NCBI GenBank assembly: GCA_021800035.1
Contig: JAJYZJ010000001.1
Location: 1-64,000 of the forward strand
Reading direction: 5' to 3'
Origin: an archaeon
GTDB taxonomy: Archaea > Thermoproteota > Thermoprotei_A > Marsarchaeales > Marsarchaeaceae
Length of the DNA stretch: 64,000 nt
The position numbers and the translations under genes are program-made. Positions 1 to 8,719 of this stretch are shown here, one piece after another. Within the stretch, counting starts at the first letter, position 1. Each line of letters starts with the position of its first letter. Under the pieces are notes generated by a model that was not told where the DNA came from, made no database searches, and worked only from the letters and a program-made list of their open reading frames with translations.

Positions 1-180
1 TACTACCTCGCAATGCTGAATCGCGGGATAATTCCCTGTGCTACTGGCCCGGATGAACAGTGGTCGCTCTCCGTGATGCACACAGAGGAATCGGTTCAAA
101 AGCATATTGAGGCTTGGAAGGGAGTACTGAGCGGGCTCAGAGGTGATGCGCCGAAGATGGACCTGGTTGAGGCAGTTTAA
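1..180 (+). CDS. Class III aminotransferase, C-terminal fragment (glutamate-1-semialdehyde aminomutase-like)
   Basis: The reading frame is open from the first base to a TAA and gives 59 residues. The residues around HTEESVQKHIEA followed by a short helical tail match the end of PLP-dependent class III aminotransferases of the glutamate-1-semialdehyde aminomutase type, where a Thr-Glu-Glu/Asp helix closes the small domain. The catalytic lysine and PLP site lie outside the window, so substrate cannot be judged. A heme-biosynthesis role is possible but any omega-aminotransferase of this class would look the same here. Confidence 0.65.
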   Translation, partial: YYLAMLNRGIIPCATGPDEQWSLSVMHTEESVQKHIEAWKGVLSGLRGDAPKMDLVEAV

Positions 181-395
181 CCAGCCTTGCCGAACTCTCG
201 ACTCAACTTCGAGTGAGTTTTGACCGGCCCGCGCAGCCTTCGTGGCGAGTTGCTTGTGAGGTAAGAGTACTGCGCAACTCCCTTGTCGCGTGCTTTCCGG
301 AGCCGCTCAGCGCGCAGGGCTACACCTATCCAGCGACACCCTGACTCGATTCGGTTTTGCTTATAGCGAGCCAAGGGTGCATAAGCTCCAGCCAT

Positions 396-1385
396 ATGAT
401 TGTTGACTTCCACAATCACTTTTATCCAAAAGTGTATCTCGAAGAACTAGCAGCCGGCGATTCTACGGGCCCGCGCTACGCCACAGTCCGGAAGGACAGT
501 CTCGGAAGAACAATTGTCGAATACTCTGGCGACTACAACGTGGTCGCGGGCGCCCATGTTGACCTAGAAAGCCGACTGCGAGCCATGAAGAAGGTCGGGA
601 TAGATATGCAGGTGTTAACCCTCACTACCCCTGGCGTAGAGCGCGAAAGCATTGAGAAAGGCATGAAGCTCGCGCGGTTGACGAATGATGAATTTGGCGC
701 GATAACTGAGAAGCACCCGGACGAGTTTACAGCTCTTGCGACGCTACCAATGCAGAGCACAGCAGACGCGGTTGAAGAGCTTGAAAGGGCAGTAAAAGAG
801 TGCGGGCTAAGGGGGGCCATGATTTTCTCGAATGTTTGTGGAAGACCCCTGGATTCGGCTGAGCTTACTCCGGTATTTGAAAAGGCAGTGAAGCTAGATG
901 TGCCCCTCTTTATTCACCCAACCACCCCGATAAACTCTACCGCGATGGAAGACTACAGGCTCGTGCCGATAATGGGTTTCGGTGTTGACACAACTCTCGC
1001 GCTGCTCCGGCTGGTCTTTAGCGGGATATTTGAAAGGCTCCCAGACCTGAAACTCGTGATTACTCACACTGGAGGAGTATTTCCCTTCCTTAGGGGGAGA
1101 ATTGAAGCGGCGTATGAGGCGTATCCGGAGTGTAAGGCGAGACTCCATAGACCCCCGTCGAACTCACTCAGAAAGGTCTGGATTGATACCGTGTGTTATG
1201 ACACGGATATTCTGTCTTCCGCTTACGCCTTCTCTGGAGAGAACAAGGTCATGCTTGGCACGGACTTTCCGCACCAGATAAGCGACCTCGACCGGGCGGT
1301 CAGCCGAGTGCGCGCCATGAAAGTAGGTGAAGACGAAAAGAGCAAGATTCTGGGGGGGAACGCGCTAAAGCTCCTCAAGCTCTGA
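396..1385 (+). CDS. Amidohydrolase, ACMSD/decarboxylase-like metal-dependent hydrolase
   Basis: The product is a 329-residue TIM-barrel amidohydrolase of the aminocarboxymuconate-semialdehyde decarboxylase (amidohydrolase 2) family. The N-terminal DFHNHF gives the two strand-1 metal histidines. FIHPTTP carries the strand-5 histidine, ITHTGG the strand-6 histidine, and LGTDFPH the strand-8 aspartate. I start at the ATG at 396 because the family begins directly with the VDFHNHF strand. An earlier in-frame start at 357 would add an unrelated 13-residue lead. Members decarboxylate or hydrolyse aromatic-ring breakdown products. The exact substrate is not readable, and no other degradation genes sit beside it. 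Confidence 0.85.
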   Translation: MIVDFHNHFYPKVYLEELAAGDSTGPRYATVRKDSLGRTIVEYSGDYNVVAGAHVDLESRLRAMKKVGIDMQVLTLTTPGVERESIEKGMKLARLTNDEFGAITEKHPDEFTALATLPMQSTADAVEELERAVKECGLRGAMIFSNVCGRPLDSAELTPVFEKAVKLDVPLFIHPTTPINSTAMEDYRLVPIMGFGVDTTLALLRLVFSGIFERLPDLKLVITHTGGVFPFLRGRIEAAYEAYPECKARLHRPPSNSLRKVWIDTVCYDTDILSSAYAFSGENKVMLGTDFPHQISDLDRAVSRVRAMKVGEDEKSKILGGNALKLLKL

Positions 1386-2091
1386 GTGTCGTAGCTCACC
1401 GCGGTTAGAGTTTCATAGTTCGGGCGCCAGATCTGCCTCCCTGCCGCGGCGTGGTATCGGAATTTTTCCCTCGGTCGGAGTTGCGAGAGCAGGTGTCAAG
1501 AGGCCAAGCGGCGAGGGTTCGGATTTACTTCCTGCCTGGGCTTTTTACAGGCGCGAGCCGGGTCAGGCGGTGGCCATTTACGGCGCGTTTTTACTGAATT
1601 TACCAGAGCACAAGGTGTGAATTGAGGCTCTGACCTGAAAGCCGCGTTAAATATCGCGCGAGTTGGCTCTCTTAAAGCAGGATTTGGGGGGCACGCCCGA
1701 ACTCACGCCTGTGGAGACAGCTCTTGCGGGCTAGTCCCAACGCGGGGTATCAGCCACGTGTCCCTGAAACAGGAGCCTTCAATCCTTTCTGCAGGAGAGG
1801 GTGTCAGAAAACAAGAGCACCACGGCGGGCGTGTGTCCCAAGATCCGACTCAGCAGTGTGTCGCAATCACAAGCCCGGCACCACCCAGTGCAGATCGCGC
1901 TAACATACCGACGCTTGCTCATCCACAGTGCGTCAGGAAGGGAGTGGTGTAAAGAGACTGCTGAAAAACACTACGCCGAAGTAGAATCTTGCAGGGAAAA
2001 GAGTGGGACACCTCAGGTGCCAGTCGTAACACGGGAGAGGCTTATTACTGTGGGTTGCCGAGGGAGCGTCTGGACCAGAGGTGACCTTCTC
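1386..2091. other. Gene-free stretch
   Basis: I see no convincing coding region or RNA gene here. Reading frames exist because stops are scarce, and one runs on into the ABC ATPase gene downstream. Its residues upstream of 2092 are basic and low in hydrophobics, unlike any ABC extension I know. Confidence 0.5.
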
Positions 2092-3042
2092 GTGCAACCC
2101 CCCATCCTTGAGGCAAATGAGCTGGTCAAGTATTATCGCTCTCGAGAAGAGCCCGCACTTGATAAGCTAAACCTCAGAGTCGAGCGCGGCAGAATATTCA
2201 CGCTCCTAGGTCGTAACGGCGCCGGTAAAACCACATTCCTAAGGATTGCCAGCACGCAGTTGCTTCCGACTTCGGGCTCGCTTCGAGTTTTAGGGTTGGA
2301 CGTTGTAAAAGAGGCAAATGCGATACGACAGAAAATCGCGATTACCCCCCAAGAGGCAAAACCGCTTTGGACTCTGAATGCTATTGACCACCTGATTCTT
2401 GCCCTGATGATGCGAGGCGTCAGCCACTCTGCGGCTGCAAAGAAGGCGAGGGAAGTAATAGAGGCGCTTGAGCTCACTGAATTTCAGAAGATATCCTCTG
2501 AGAACCTTTCTGGCGGATTGCGCCAGCGAATATTGATAGCAATGACCGTGGCAAGTGACGTCGAACTAATGTTTCTTGATGAGCCGACCATCGGGCTCGA
2601 CCCGATTGGACGACGCAGGGTATGGGACGAGCTGATAAGGCTGAAAAAAGAAGAAAGGCGCACCATTATCCTTACAACGCATTATATGGACGAAGCGGAG
2701 GCGCTATCCGATGACCTGGCGCTGATTGAACGCGGCAAAGTGCTGGCCAAAGGTACTCCTGCCGAAGTCCGTTCGAAACACCTAGTTTCGAAAGTAAGGG
2801 TAGATGCCTCAGCGGGATTTTCCGCGGATGAGCTTGCGCCGTATGGGCGTGTGACCAAAGCCGGAAATCTTCTTAGGTTGTTTGTGAGCGAGCGAGTCGC
2901 AGAAGAAATAAGCAGGCAGGCGCTGAGACGGAACGCTTCGATTTCTGTCTCACCCGTAACGCTCGACGATGTCTTTGTTGAAATAGTGGGCTCAAGGATG
3001 GAAGAACTTGACCGAGACGTGGAAAGGGGAGCCGATGAATGA
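2092..3042 (+). CDS. ABC exporter ATP-binding protein (DrrA/CcmA type)
   Basis: This is the nucleotide-binding subunit of an ABC-2 type exporter, about 316 residues. From a GTG start at 2092 the Walker A GRNGAGKTT falls at residues 40-48. It is followed by a Q-loop (TPQEA), a signature LSGGLRQR, a Walker B ending in LDEPT, and the H-loop TTHYMDEAEA. The C-terminal extension of about 90 residues is typical for the DrrA group. The frame is open to 1801, but the extra residues do not resemble the family, so the GTG beside the first beta-strand is preferred. The stop overlaps the permease start (ATGA), so the two are translationally coupled. The exported substrate is unknown. Confidence 0.88.
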   Translation: MQPPILEANELVKYYRSREEPALDKLNLRVERGRIFTLLGRNGAGKTTFLRIASTQLLPTSGSLRVLGLDVVKEANAIRQKIAITPQEAKPLWTLNAIDHLILALMMRGVSHSAAAKKAREVIEALELTEFQKISSENLSGGLRQRILIAMTVASDVELMFLDEPTIGLDPIGRRRVWDELIRLKKEERRTIILTTHYMDEAEALSDDLALIERGKVLAKGTPAEVRSKHLVSKVRVDASAGFSADELAPYGRVTKAGNLLRLFVSERVAEEISRQALRRNASISVSPVTLDDVFVEIVGSRMEELDRDVERGADE

Positions 3043-3803
3043 GTCTGCCCGCTCCTGTGAAAATGGTCCGGCAACTACGGGCCGTGGTTTCTCTAGCATA
3101 TTACATCGGGGTGTTGCCAATGCTCAGAATTCCGACACTTCTACCGTTTGTGTTCTCTACACCGTTCACGATCCTTTTCATATTGTTCGTTACTGGCAGG
3201 GGTGCAGCGGTCGTATACGGAGTGGCCGGAGCTATAACTATGACAGTATCACAACAGGGCCTTTTCTTGGGCGCCGATCTTACGAATCTCAAGATCGAGC
3301 ACAAGTTTCAGTCGATCGTGGTGGCATCTCCAGTAACGTCGTTTACATATATGTTCTCGGTCGCGCTTGCAGAGCTCGCATTTGCAGTCCCCCCGCTCGT
3401 TATACTCCTTGTGATTGCGAGTCACTTTGCCGCGACTGTCTCAGCAGAAACCGTCCTTCAGATAACTGCGGTAGTAGTAATGACATGGATGACCACGAGT
3501 TCGATCGGCTTTTTCCTTTCGACCTATGTTCTCAATACTCGCACTGCGTTTCTAACAGTGGCGTTCATTTCCATTATTCTCTCAGTTCTCCCTCCCGTGT
3601 TCTATCCACTTCAGGTGATTCCTGCGAAATTCAGGTGGCTTGCCCAGCTCGTTCCGACTACCCACTCTTCTGTGCTTATACAGAGTGCAGTGGGTCTTCC
3701 ATCGAACTCCACCCAGATTACGACCAGCTGGCTTGCACTCCCCTTGTTTACTGTGGCGTTTCTTGCTATCGCGCTTTTCAAGGCAAGATGGAGAGAGGGC
3801 TAG
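3039..3803 (+). CDS. ABC-2 type exporter permease
   Basis: The product is a 254-residue integral membrane protein with about six hydrophobic segments, the usual size and layout for the transmembrane partner of DrrA-like ATPases. It contains the conserved ABC-2 stretch before the fifth helix, where a Pro-rich LPPVFYPL precedes a short periplasmic-side helix and a long final loop. It overlaps the ATPase gene by four bases. Nothing in the sequence names the substrate; drugs, lipids or glycans are all possible for this family. Confidence 0.8.
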   Translation: MSLPAPVKMVRQLRAVVSLAYYIGVLPMLRIPTLLPFVFSTPFTILFILFVTGRGAAVVYGVAGAITMTVSQQGLFLGADLTNLKIEHKFQSIVVASPVTSFTYMFSVALAELAFAVPPLVILLVIASHFAATVSAETVLQITAVVVMTWMTTSSIGFFLSTYVLNTRTAFLTVAFISIILSVLPPVFYPLQVIPAKFRWLAQLVPTTHSSVLIQSAVGLPSNSTQITTSWLALPLFTVAFLAIALFKARWREG

Positions 3804-4018
3804 GCTCCCATGCCGTCGCAGGCGAAGTCCCGGTGGCACGCTGGAAGTAATCTTGGGGCTTTAGGTCGCTTGCTCTTAGGACCGCTTGGACTATTAAGTA
3901 AAACAAAATTCTTTCTTTGGCCTCAAAATTCCCGCAAAGCTTAGACGCGCCCCGGATCAAGTTCGTTCAGGGAGGGCTTGATCAATATTTTGTTGAATTT
4001 GACAAAAGGCGCCAGCAC

Positions 4019-5968
4019 TCAGTTTTTTTTGCGCGGTTCGAATTTTTTCCGCTCGTTCGCCACGAGTTCGGCGTAACGAGGGTCCATTCTCGCCTTCCTA
4101 AAGAGCGGGCAGTACATTAACCTCAAAACGTCGAGCGAATGGCTGTCCGAGGCGCGCTGCAATAGCTCGAAAAAGGAGTCGAAGTCGCCAAGCGCGTATT
4201 GTACAAAGGCCAACCAGTTCAGCCTGGACTCTTCGTTTCCGCATTTTTTCAGTGCCTTTATGGCTCTCAGGGCACCTTGACGGTCCCCCTGCATGCCAGA
4301 TACGTATCCGGAGAGCCAGTGGTAATAGGGGCTCACCGGGAAATCCTTCCGGGACTTTGCGAGAAGCTGGGAAGCAAGTTCATAATTTCCCTTGGATGCG
4401 TAATATTCAGCCAAGTGCCTGTGCACCCGTCCGGGAAAGAGATCGGCGATGTTCTGCCAGTGCTGGAGAGCCAGCTCATCCCTTCCCGAGTAGAGGTAGA
4501 TAAGTCCAAGGTCGAGCGCGTTCACTGGGCGGAGCGGGTCAAGCTCGTAGTAAGTCTCGACAAGTTTCACTGCGCTCTCAATATCACCCCGCATTGCGGA
4601 TGCGGTGGCGAGCATCGCATACGGCGCCGTGAGGTTCGGATTGAGTTCGACAGCCCTCTTCGCTTCCCTCTCTGTGCCTGGCAGGTCGTCCTCGCCAAAG
4701 TGTATGTTGGCCAGCGCGAGATGGGCCTCCGCGAGCTCACTATCTAGGCGGAGCGCTATTTCCGCAAAACGCCTTGCCCTTTTCATCGACGCCTTCCGGG
4801 GGGCCAAACCCGAATCCGCTAGCTGATAGTAGCAATTGGAGAGTTCGGAATACGCACGTGCAAATGACGGGTCAAGCCTTACTGCCTTCCCGAAGAGCTT
4901 TGTAGCTTCTTTTATATTACGTGGCCCTCCTTCCCGCATCAGCTCTCTTCCCCTGAGAAAGTGCGTATAGGCAGTGACGCTGGAAGTCTCCTCCCTTGTA
5001 CTGGATTCTGGAATGCGACCCATGAGGTTTAACCGCATGTAAGAGGCGGCCTTGCTCGCAATTTCTGACTGGATGGAGAAGATGTCGGTCAGCTTGCGAT
5101 TGTAGCTTGCAGACCAGATATGCGCTTCGCTTGCGGTGTCGATTAGCTGTACACTTACCCTGATTCGTTTTCCGGATTTTCTTACGCTACCTTCTATAAC
5201 GGTGCCCACGTTGAGCTCTCTCGCAATTTCGGCTATACCTTTTACCCTCTTTTTATAGGTCATCACTGAAGTTCTCGCGATTACTTCGAGCCCTTTAACG
5301 AGAGAGAGTCTTGAGATCATTTCCTCGGTGAGCCCGTCCGCAAAGTATTCGTCATGCCGGGAGGGGCTTATGTTCATGAAGGGAAGAACCGCAACCCGGT
5401 TCCTCGGGGTAGCGACAGCGGCGACACTCTGTGTGTCTCCCTCTTCCCACGGCATCAGGACGCGGTATAGTTCGAGAGGCAATTCGATGTTTTTGGCGGA
5501 TTTCCGGCCCAGACCCACGATTCGAAACGGGGTTTTATTTCTTATGTCGTCGGCCACTCTTGCGGTCAAACAAACTCCTCCGGGCGGCGAGAACGCCTGT
5601 ACTCTCGAGGCAATGTTCACAGCGTCGCCGTAGACATCTCCAGCTTTGTGTATAACGTCACCTGCGTGGATTCCAATTTTGAGCAGAATCCGGAAGTTTG
5701 GCGGGTGGTCTCTGTTACGCCGGTGCAACGCTAGCTGCGCCTCATATGCGCACTTGGTTGCCTCAAGTGAACTGCCAAACTCAACCAGAAAGCCATCGCC
5801 CATTGTCTTAATCTCTCTTCCTCCGAACTTTGTGAACAGAGGGCGAATTATTTCGCGATGTTCCTCAAGAAGCTTCAACGCCTGCGCTTCATCTCTCTGG
5901 CTGAGCGCGGTGTAACCACTGAGGTCGGTGAACATGATTGCCGCAAGTCTCCTCTCGCTTTCAACCAA
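4019..5968 (-). CDS. Class III adenylate cyclase fused to TolB-like and TPR domains
   Basis: The protein has 649 residues. Residues 1-170 form a class III nucleotidyl cyclase domain. Metal aspartates are visible at D15 (FTDLSGYT) and D58 (GDGF), and K54 (IKTMGDGF) is the purine-reading lysine expected for ATP. Residues 190-310 resemble the TolB N-terminal/FlgO-like domain that accompanies such cyclases (VAVLPFMN, YFADGLTEE). From about residue 325 there are several TPR helical pairs up to the C-terminus. There is no signal peptide or clear membrane span. This architecture is well known in bacteria such as rhizobia and rare in archaea as far as I know. It stands alone on its strand with no effector gene nearby. 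Confidence 0.85.
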   Translation of the reverse strand: MVESERRLAAIMFTDLSGYTALSQRDEAQALKLLEEHREIIRPLFTKFGGREIKTMGDGFLVEFGSSLEATKCAYEAQLALHRRNRDHPPNFRILLKIGIHAGDVIHKAGDVYGDAVNIASRVQAFSPPGGVCLTARVADDIRNKTPFRIVGLGRKSAKNIELPLELYRVLMPWEEGDTQSVAAVATPRNRVAVLPFMNISPSRHDEYFADGLTEEMISRLSLVKGLEVIARTSVMTYKKRVKGIAEIARELNVGTVIEGSVRKSGKRIRVSVQLIDTASEAHIWSASYNRKLTDIFSIQSEIASKAASYMRLNLMGRIPESSTREETSSVTAYTHFLRGRELMREGGPRNIKEATKLFGKAVRLDPSFARAYSELSNCYYQLADSGLAPRKASMKRARRFAEIALRLDSELAEAHLALANIHFGEDDLPGTEREAKRAVELNPNLTAPYAMLATASAMRGDIESAVKLVETYYELDPLRPVNALDLGLIYLYSGRDELALQHWQNIADLFPGRVHRHLAEYYASKGNYELASQLLAKSRKDFPVSPYYHWLSGYVSGMQGDRQGALRAIKALKKCGNEESRLNWLAFVQYALGDFDSFFELLQRASDSHSLDVLRLMYCPLFRKARMDPRYAELVANERKKFEPRKKN

Positions 5969-6404
5969 CCCGAGTTACTGGCTACAACCCCGGCCTGTGA
6001 ATAAAAACGTTTGCGGGGTCTGGGCGCTACTTCTTGGCCCGTGAGTTCTACTTGAGTTGTTGTGGCTCCCGGCTTGCATCACGGGGTGTAGAACGCAGGG
6101 GCTTCTGCGCCTGCGATGCGTAAAGACTGTTTGAGTGCAGATTCTGCGCGCTCCGTACTTCTGGCGACCTGGGTCTACCTAATTTTGCGGAATAGCTCCC
6201 TTCTGAATCCCCCTCTGGAACAGTGCTAATGGGTCTCCGCTCAGTATGGGTTCGGTTGCTGGAAGCCCGTGCAGCGACTCCAGGCCGATGGTTGCAAAGG
6301 GGCCACAGACGGCGCTCGTCCACCGCAGGACTTAAGCCAGCGAGCAATTCGCTAAAGTAGTAGATTCCTCAGGGCTGTTGGGGAATCCGCAAATAAGTAT
6401 ATGG
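5969..6404. other. Intergenic stretch before tRNA-Gly
   Basis: This divergent region lies between the cyclase gene and the tRNA. I see no supported gene. The last bases before the tRNA are AT-rich, as expected for an archaeal tRNA leader. Confidence 0.5.
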
Positions 6405-6479
6405 GCGGTCGTCGTCTAGTCTGGTCTAGGACTTCACCCTGCCACGGTGGCAACCCGGGTTCAAATCCCGGCGACCGCA
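6405..6479 (+). tRNA. tRNA-Gly (GCC anticodon)
   Basis: A cloverleaf folds cleanly. The acceptor stem pairs GCGGTCG with CGACCGC. The D-arm is GTC...GAC. The anticodon stem TCACC/GGTGG closes the loop CTGCCAC with anticodon GCC. The T-arm pairs CCGGG with CCCGG around TTCAAAT. The discriminator base is A. The genomic sequence continues CCT, so CCA is not fully encoded and must be added post-transcriptionally. There is no intron. Confidence 0.96.
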
Positions 6480-6797
6480 CCTACATCCGCGATACAGTTC
6501 TCTTCCTACGACACAGAGGTTGGGACACGCACTGTGTCGGGGTGCCATATCTCTCCCGTCTTTTAAGGGAAGGAATGCTTACCGTGTGTATGTCAGATAT
6601 CCTACGGATATTCGAAGCCCCTCGAGCAAGCTTTGAATCGTGTGAGAGTTTCTGAGAAGATTGTCGAGGTAGACAAGAAGCTGGTAGAGCGGTTCAGCAT
6701 AGTCCTACGAACACAGCGAATATCCCGGAGGGGGGGGTATACCTCTAGGTATTGATACAAGCACATAGAATCTTAAAGTAAAAACTTGAATGAGCAA
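6480..6797. other. Gene-free stretch after tRNA-Gly
   Basis: No supported gene. Composition shifts to AT-rich toward the transposase remnant. I did not find a repeat of the tRNA 3' end that would mark an attachment site. Confidence 0.4.
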
Positions 6798-7163
6798 CTA
6801 AAATGAGGTCAGAGGTTCGATTACACGTATATACTTCTTGGCTTTTGCTCTGAAATGAAGATTAGCGGGGATCTGATCGGCTAACCCTTCACGCTTTCTC
6901 TCGAAATTATAGTAGTGAATGTAGTTTGAAAAGTTCTTTTGGGTCAAGTCCTTTCTAAATTCAAACTGGAGCTTTTGAAAAAACGAATTTATTGTAGGTA
7001 GAAAGACGTGCTCGTTTTCTCCAATAGGGAATAATTTTTGAGCGTAGTGCATGCGATCTAACTGTTTTGAATAATTACGGTAGATTACAGAGTCCAGGAA
7101 AAAGCCGCCGAGGTAGGAATGAACTTTCAGCAGCCCCTCGTTTCTGCTCAGAAATCGAGTGAT
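6798..7163 (-). pseudogene. Transposase/integrase remnant
   Basis: The frame is open from just inside a TGA near 7166 to the stop at 6798, giving about 120 residues. The C-terminal half reads like the end of an rve/DDE integrase core. A SFFQKLQFEFRKDL helix leads to YIHYYNFERKREGL and then a Pro-Ala, which is the usual Tyr-Asn-x-x-Arg ending of these transposases. The N-terminal catalytic part with the first two acidic residues is missing, and no terminal inverted repeats were seen, so it is most likely a truncated element. The assignment rests on pattern only and a different nucleic-acid enzyme is possible. Confidence 0.5.
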
Positions 7164-7311
7164 TCAGAATAGTGTCTCCACCCTTCATAATGTAGAGGCA
7201 TAACTACCTGCTTTCGAAAACACCTCTCCAGTTATCGCCGCATCTTGGGAAGTGGTATGCCCTTCGTAGCTCGAATGTCTTGGAAAACGCCTAAATCTTC
7301 GTGCTAGTCAA

Positions 7312-7785
7312 TCATCCCTTGTACGTGAAAATTTTCCTAGGGATAATTTCGAAAATTAGTTGTTCGTAATCTGGCATCTGAAATCCTTTGACATTCGCCG
7401 CTATTTCTGATAGTAGCATCTCTTTCAATTCATTAGCTTTGCCAACTAGTTTCGCTTCTCCTTCAATGAATACAGCAGAAGAACCCTTCCCATCGGTAAC
7501 AACTAAAGAAACTCCTCTGCTTCGAACAAGATTAAAGTGTGTAACGGATTTTGGACTAACACACATGTACAAGGTATCCTTCCAGTAAGCAAACAAATCC
7601 CATGAAATATGAGGTCTTCCATTCTTATTTGTTGAGGCCGTAAAGCCGCTAGTAAGCAGTTTGCCCGTATTAATCAATTGAATGACTTGGCTTGAGCTCA
7701 TCGGTTGCCCTAAGATCTTCTTTGTATGTGCATTTGCCTTCGCAAAGGTTTGCCCTATTATATCTTGTAGTTGCTGGTGCTGCAT
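7312..7785 (-). CDS. Pyridoxamine 5'-phosphate oxidase-like flavin/F420-binding protein
   Basis: The product is a 157-residue split-barrel protein. The segment ISWDLFAYWKDTLYMCVSPKS followed by HFNLVRSRGVSLVV matches the nucleotide-binding strands of the PPOX family, where the cofactor phosphate is held by the Ser/Lys and Arg positions. The ATG at 7785 is used; an in-frame TTG at 7803 is an alternative. Members oxidise or reduce small molecules with FMN or F420, and the substrate cannot be predicted. The gene sits in an AT-richer stretch beside a transposase remnant, so it may be acquired DNA. Confidence 0.65.
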   Translation of the reverse strand: MQHQQLQDIIGQTFAKANAHTKKILGQPMSSSQVIQLINTGKLLTSGFTASTNKNGRPHISWDLFAYWKDTLYMCVSPKSVTHFNLVRSRGVSLVVTDGKGSSAVFIEGEAKLVGKANELKEMLLSEIAANVKGFQMPDYEQLIFEIIPRKIFTYKG

Positions 7786-7832
7786 AGATACTTCTGTGCA
7801 CAAAAAGATCTAGGTTAGAAGCTAAATCCCCT

Positions 7833-8264
7833 TCAGGATTTTTCACTTGCATTGCTGATTTGATGGAAAAGATTGATTGGATTCCCATCTGGATCTGCTA
7901 TGTAGGCAGAACGGAGTTCGTACTTGTTTGCATGGAAGGTGGACGGTGGTGAGAGCGAGGGCGCACCTTCGGAGATAAGGCGAGCGTAGTCGCGATCTGG
8001 GTCGTCGGTCATGAGAGTGATTATAACAGGCCGACCATTGAGGTTCGGGTTCAACCCGTGATCGGAGACTGCGGCCTCCAGCGAGGAGACCCCGATAGTG
8101 AACCGATCCAGCGTCATCTCCACGTGAGCCGGTGTACCCTCCAACGGCGTTCTGAAGGTCTCACGGAAGCCTAGGCGCTCATAGAAGCTAGCGAGCCGGA
8201 CGACGTTGCGGGTGATAATGTTGATTGATGGGCTACTAAACTGGTATCGATTCTTCTTGGACAT
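7833..8264 (-). CDS. VOC-superfamily (glyoxalase/bleomycin-resistance-like) protein
   Basis: About 143 residues form two beta-alpha-beta-beta-beta modules typical of the VOC fold. The first has INIITRNVVRLASFYERLGF. The second ends in YIADPDGNPINLFHQ, the usual strand with an Asp-Pro-Asp-Gly turn. The ATG at 8264 is chosen because the fold starts soon after it; an in-frame ATG at 8297 adds 11 polar residues. Some of the usual metal-ligand positions are not obvious, so the catalytic role is open. The closest named functions in the family are glyoxalase I, dioxygenases and antibiotic-binding proteins. Confidence 0.75.
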   Translation of the reverse strand: MSKKNRYQFSSPSINIITRNVVRLASFYERLGFRETFRTPLEGTPAHVEMTLDRFTIGVSSLEAAVSDHGLNPNLNGRPVIITLMTDDPDRDYARLISEGAPSLSPPSTFHANKYELRSAYIADPDGNPINLFHQISNASEKS

Positions 8265-8297
8265 TCTGATTTGTTCTCCTTGGCTAAACTCCGCCAT

Positions 8298-8719
8298 TCA
8301 CTTCTTCGCCTTGCGCCGGACCAGTCTTACCTCGTATGGATCAGTTCTACTTCCCATAATGATTTTGCCTGTCATCTTCAATTCTGAGTCGCCTACTCTT
8401 TGGATAGTTCCTTGGTGCATGAGGCGGCGTTCGTCAACGCTATTGAGGCTGATTGAATTTCCGTCCTTGGCCAAGTCTGCTCTTTCCTCCGCCACGAAAA
8501 AGCCCTGTCTTGCGAATCCAAGAAAGTGTGCCTTCGCAAGCGGAGTTCGACACTTGTACTATCAATATAGATGAAGCCGTGTTCGCCGTGGAACATATCT
8601 TCGGTCTTTGGATTATCGGAGAATGTCACCATTTCGATCTGAGAGGCATCGGGCGACGGCTTGCACATCCACCTTTGTTCGTATTCAACTCGAATGCCCG
8701 GAACCCTATTGTATGTCAT
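8298..8719 (-). pseudogene. Frameshifted hypothetical gene
   Basis: Two overlapping frames together look like one broken gene. The first frame starts at an ATG at 8719 preceded by a GGAG ribosome-binding site and continues past 8560 with natural-looking protein (KTEDMFHGEHGFIYIDS). The second frame opens after a TAG near 8568 and continues to 8298 with natural-looking protein ending in EVRLVRRKAKK. Neither half alone resembles a complete domain. A single indel between about 8500 and 8570 would join them. No family recognised. Confidence 0.45.

Noticed and set aside
1801..2091. N-terminal extension of the first ABC ATPase gene
   Set aside because: The frame is open, but the residues are basic and unlike any ABC domain. 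The family's first strand begins at the GTG at 2092.
5969..6404. Additional stable RNA gene before tRNA-Gly
   Set aside because: No cloverleaf or conserved RNA motif could be folded by eye apart from the tRNA itself.
6405..7300. Attachment site at the tRNA-Gly 3' end
   Set aside because: I looked for a second copy of the tRNA 3' end near the transposase remnant and did not find one.
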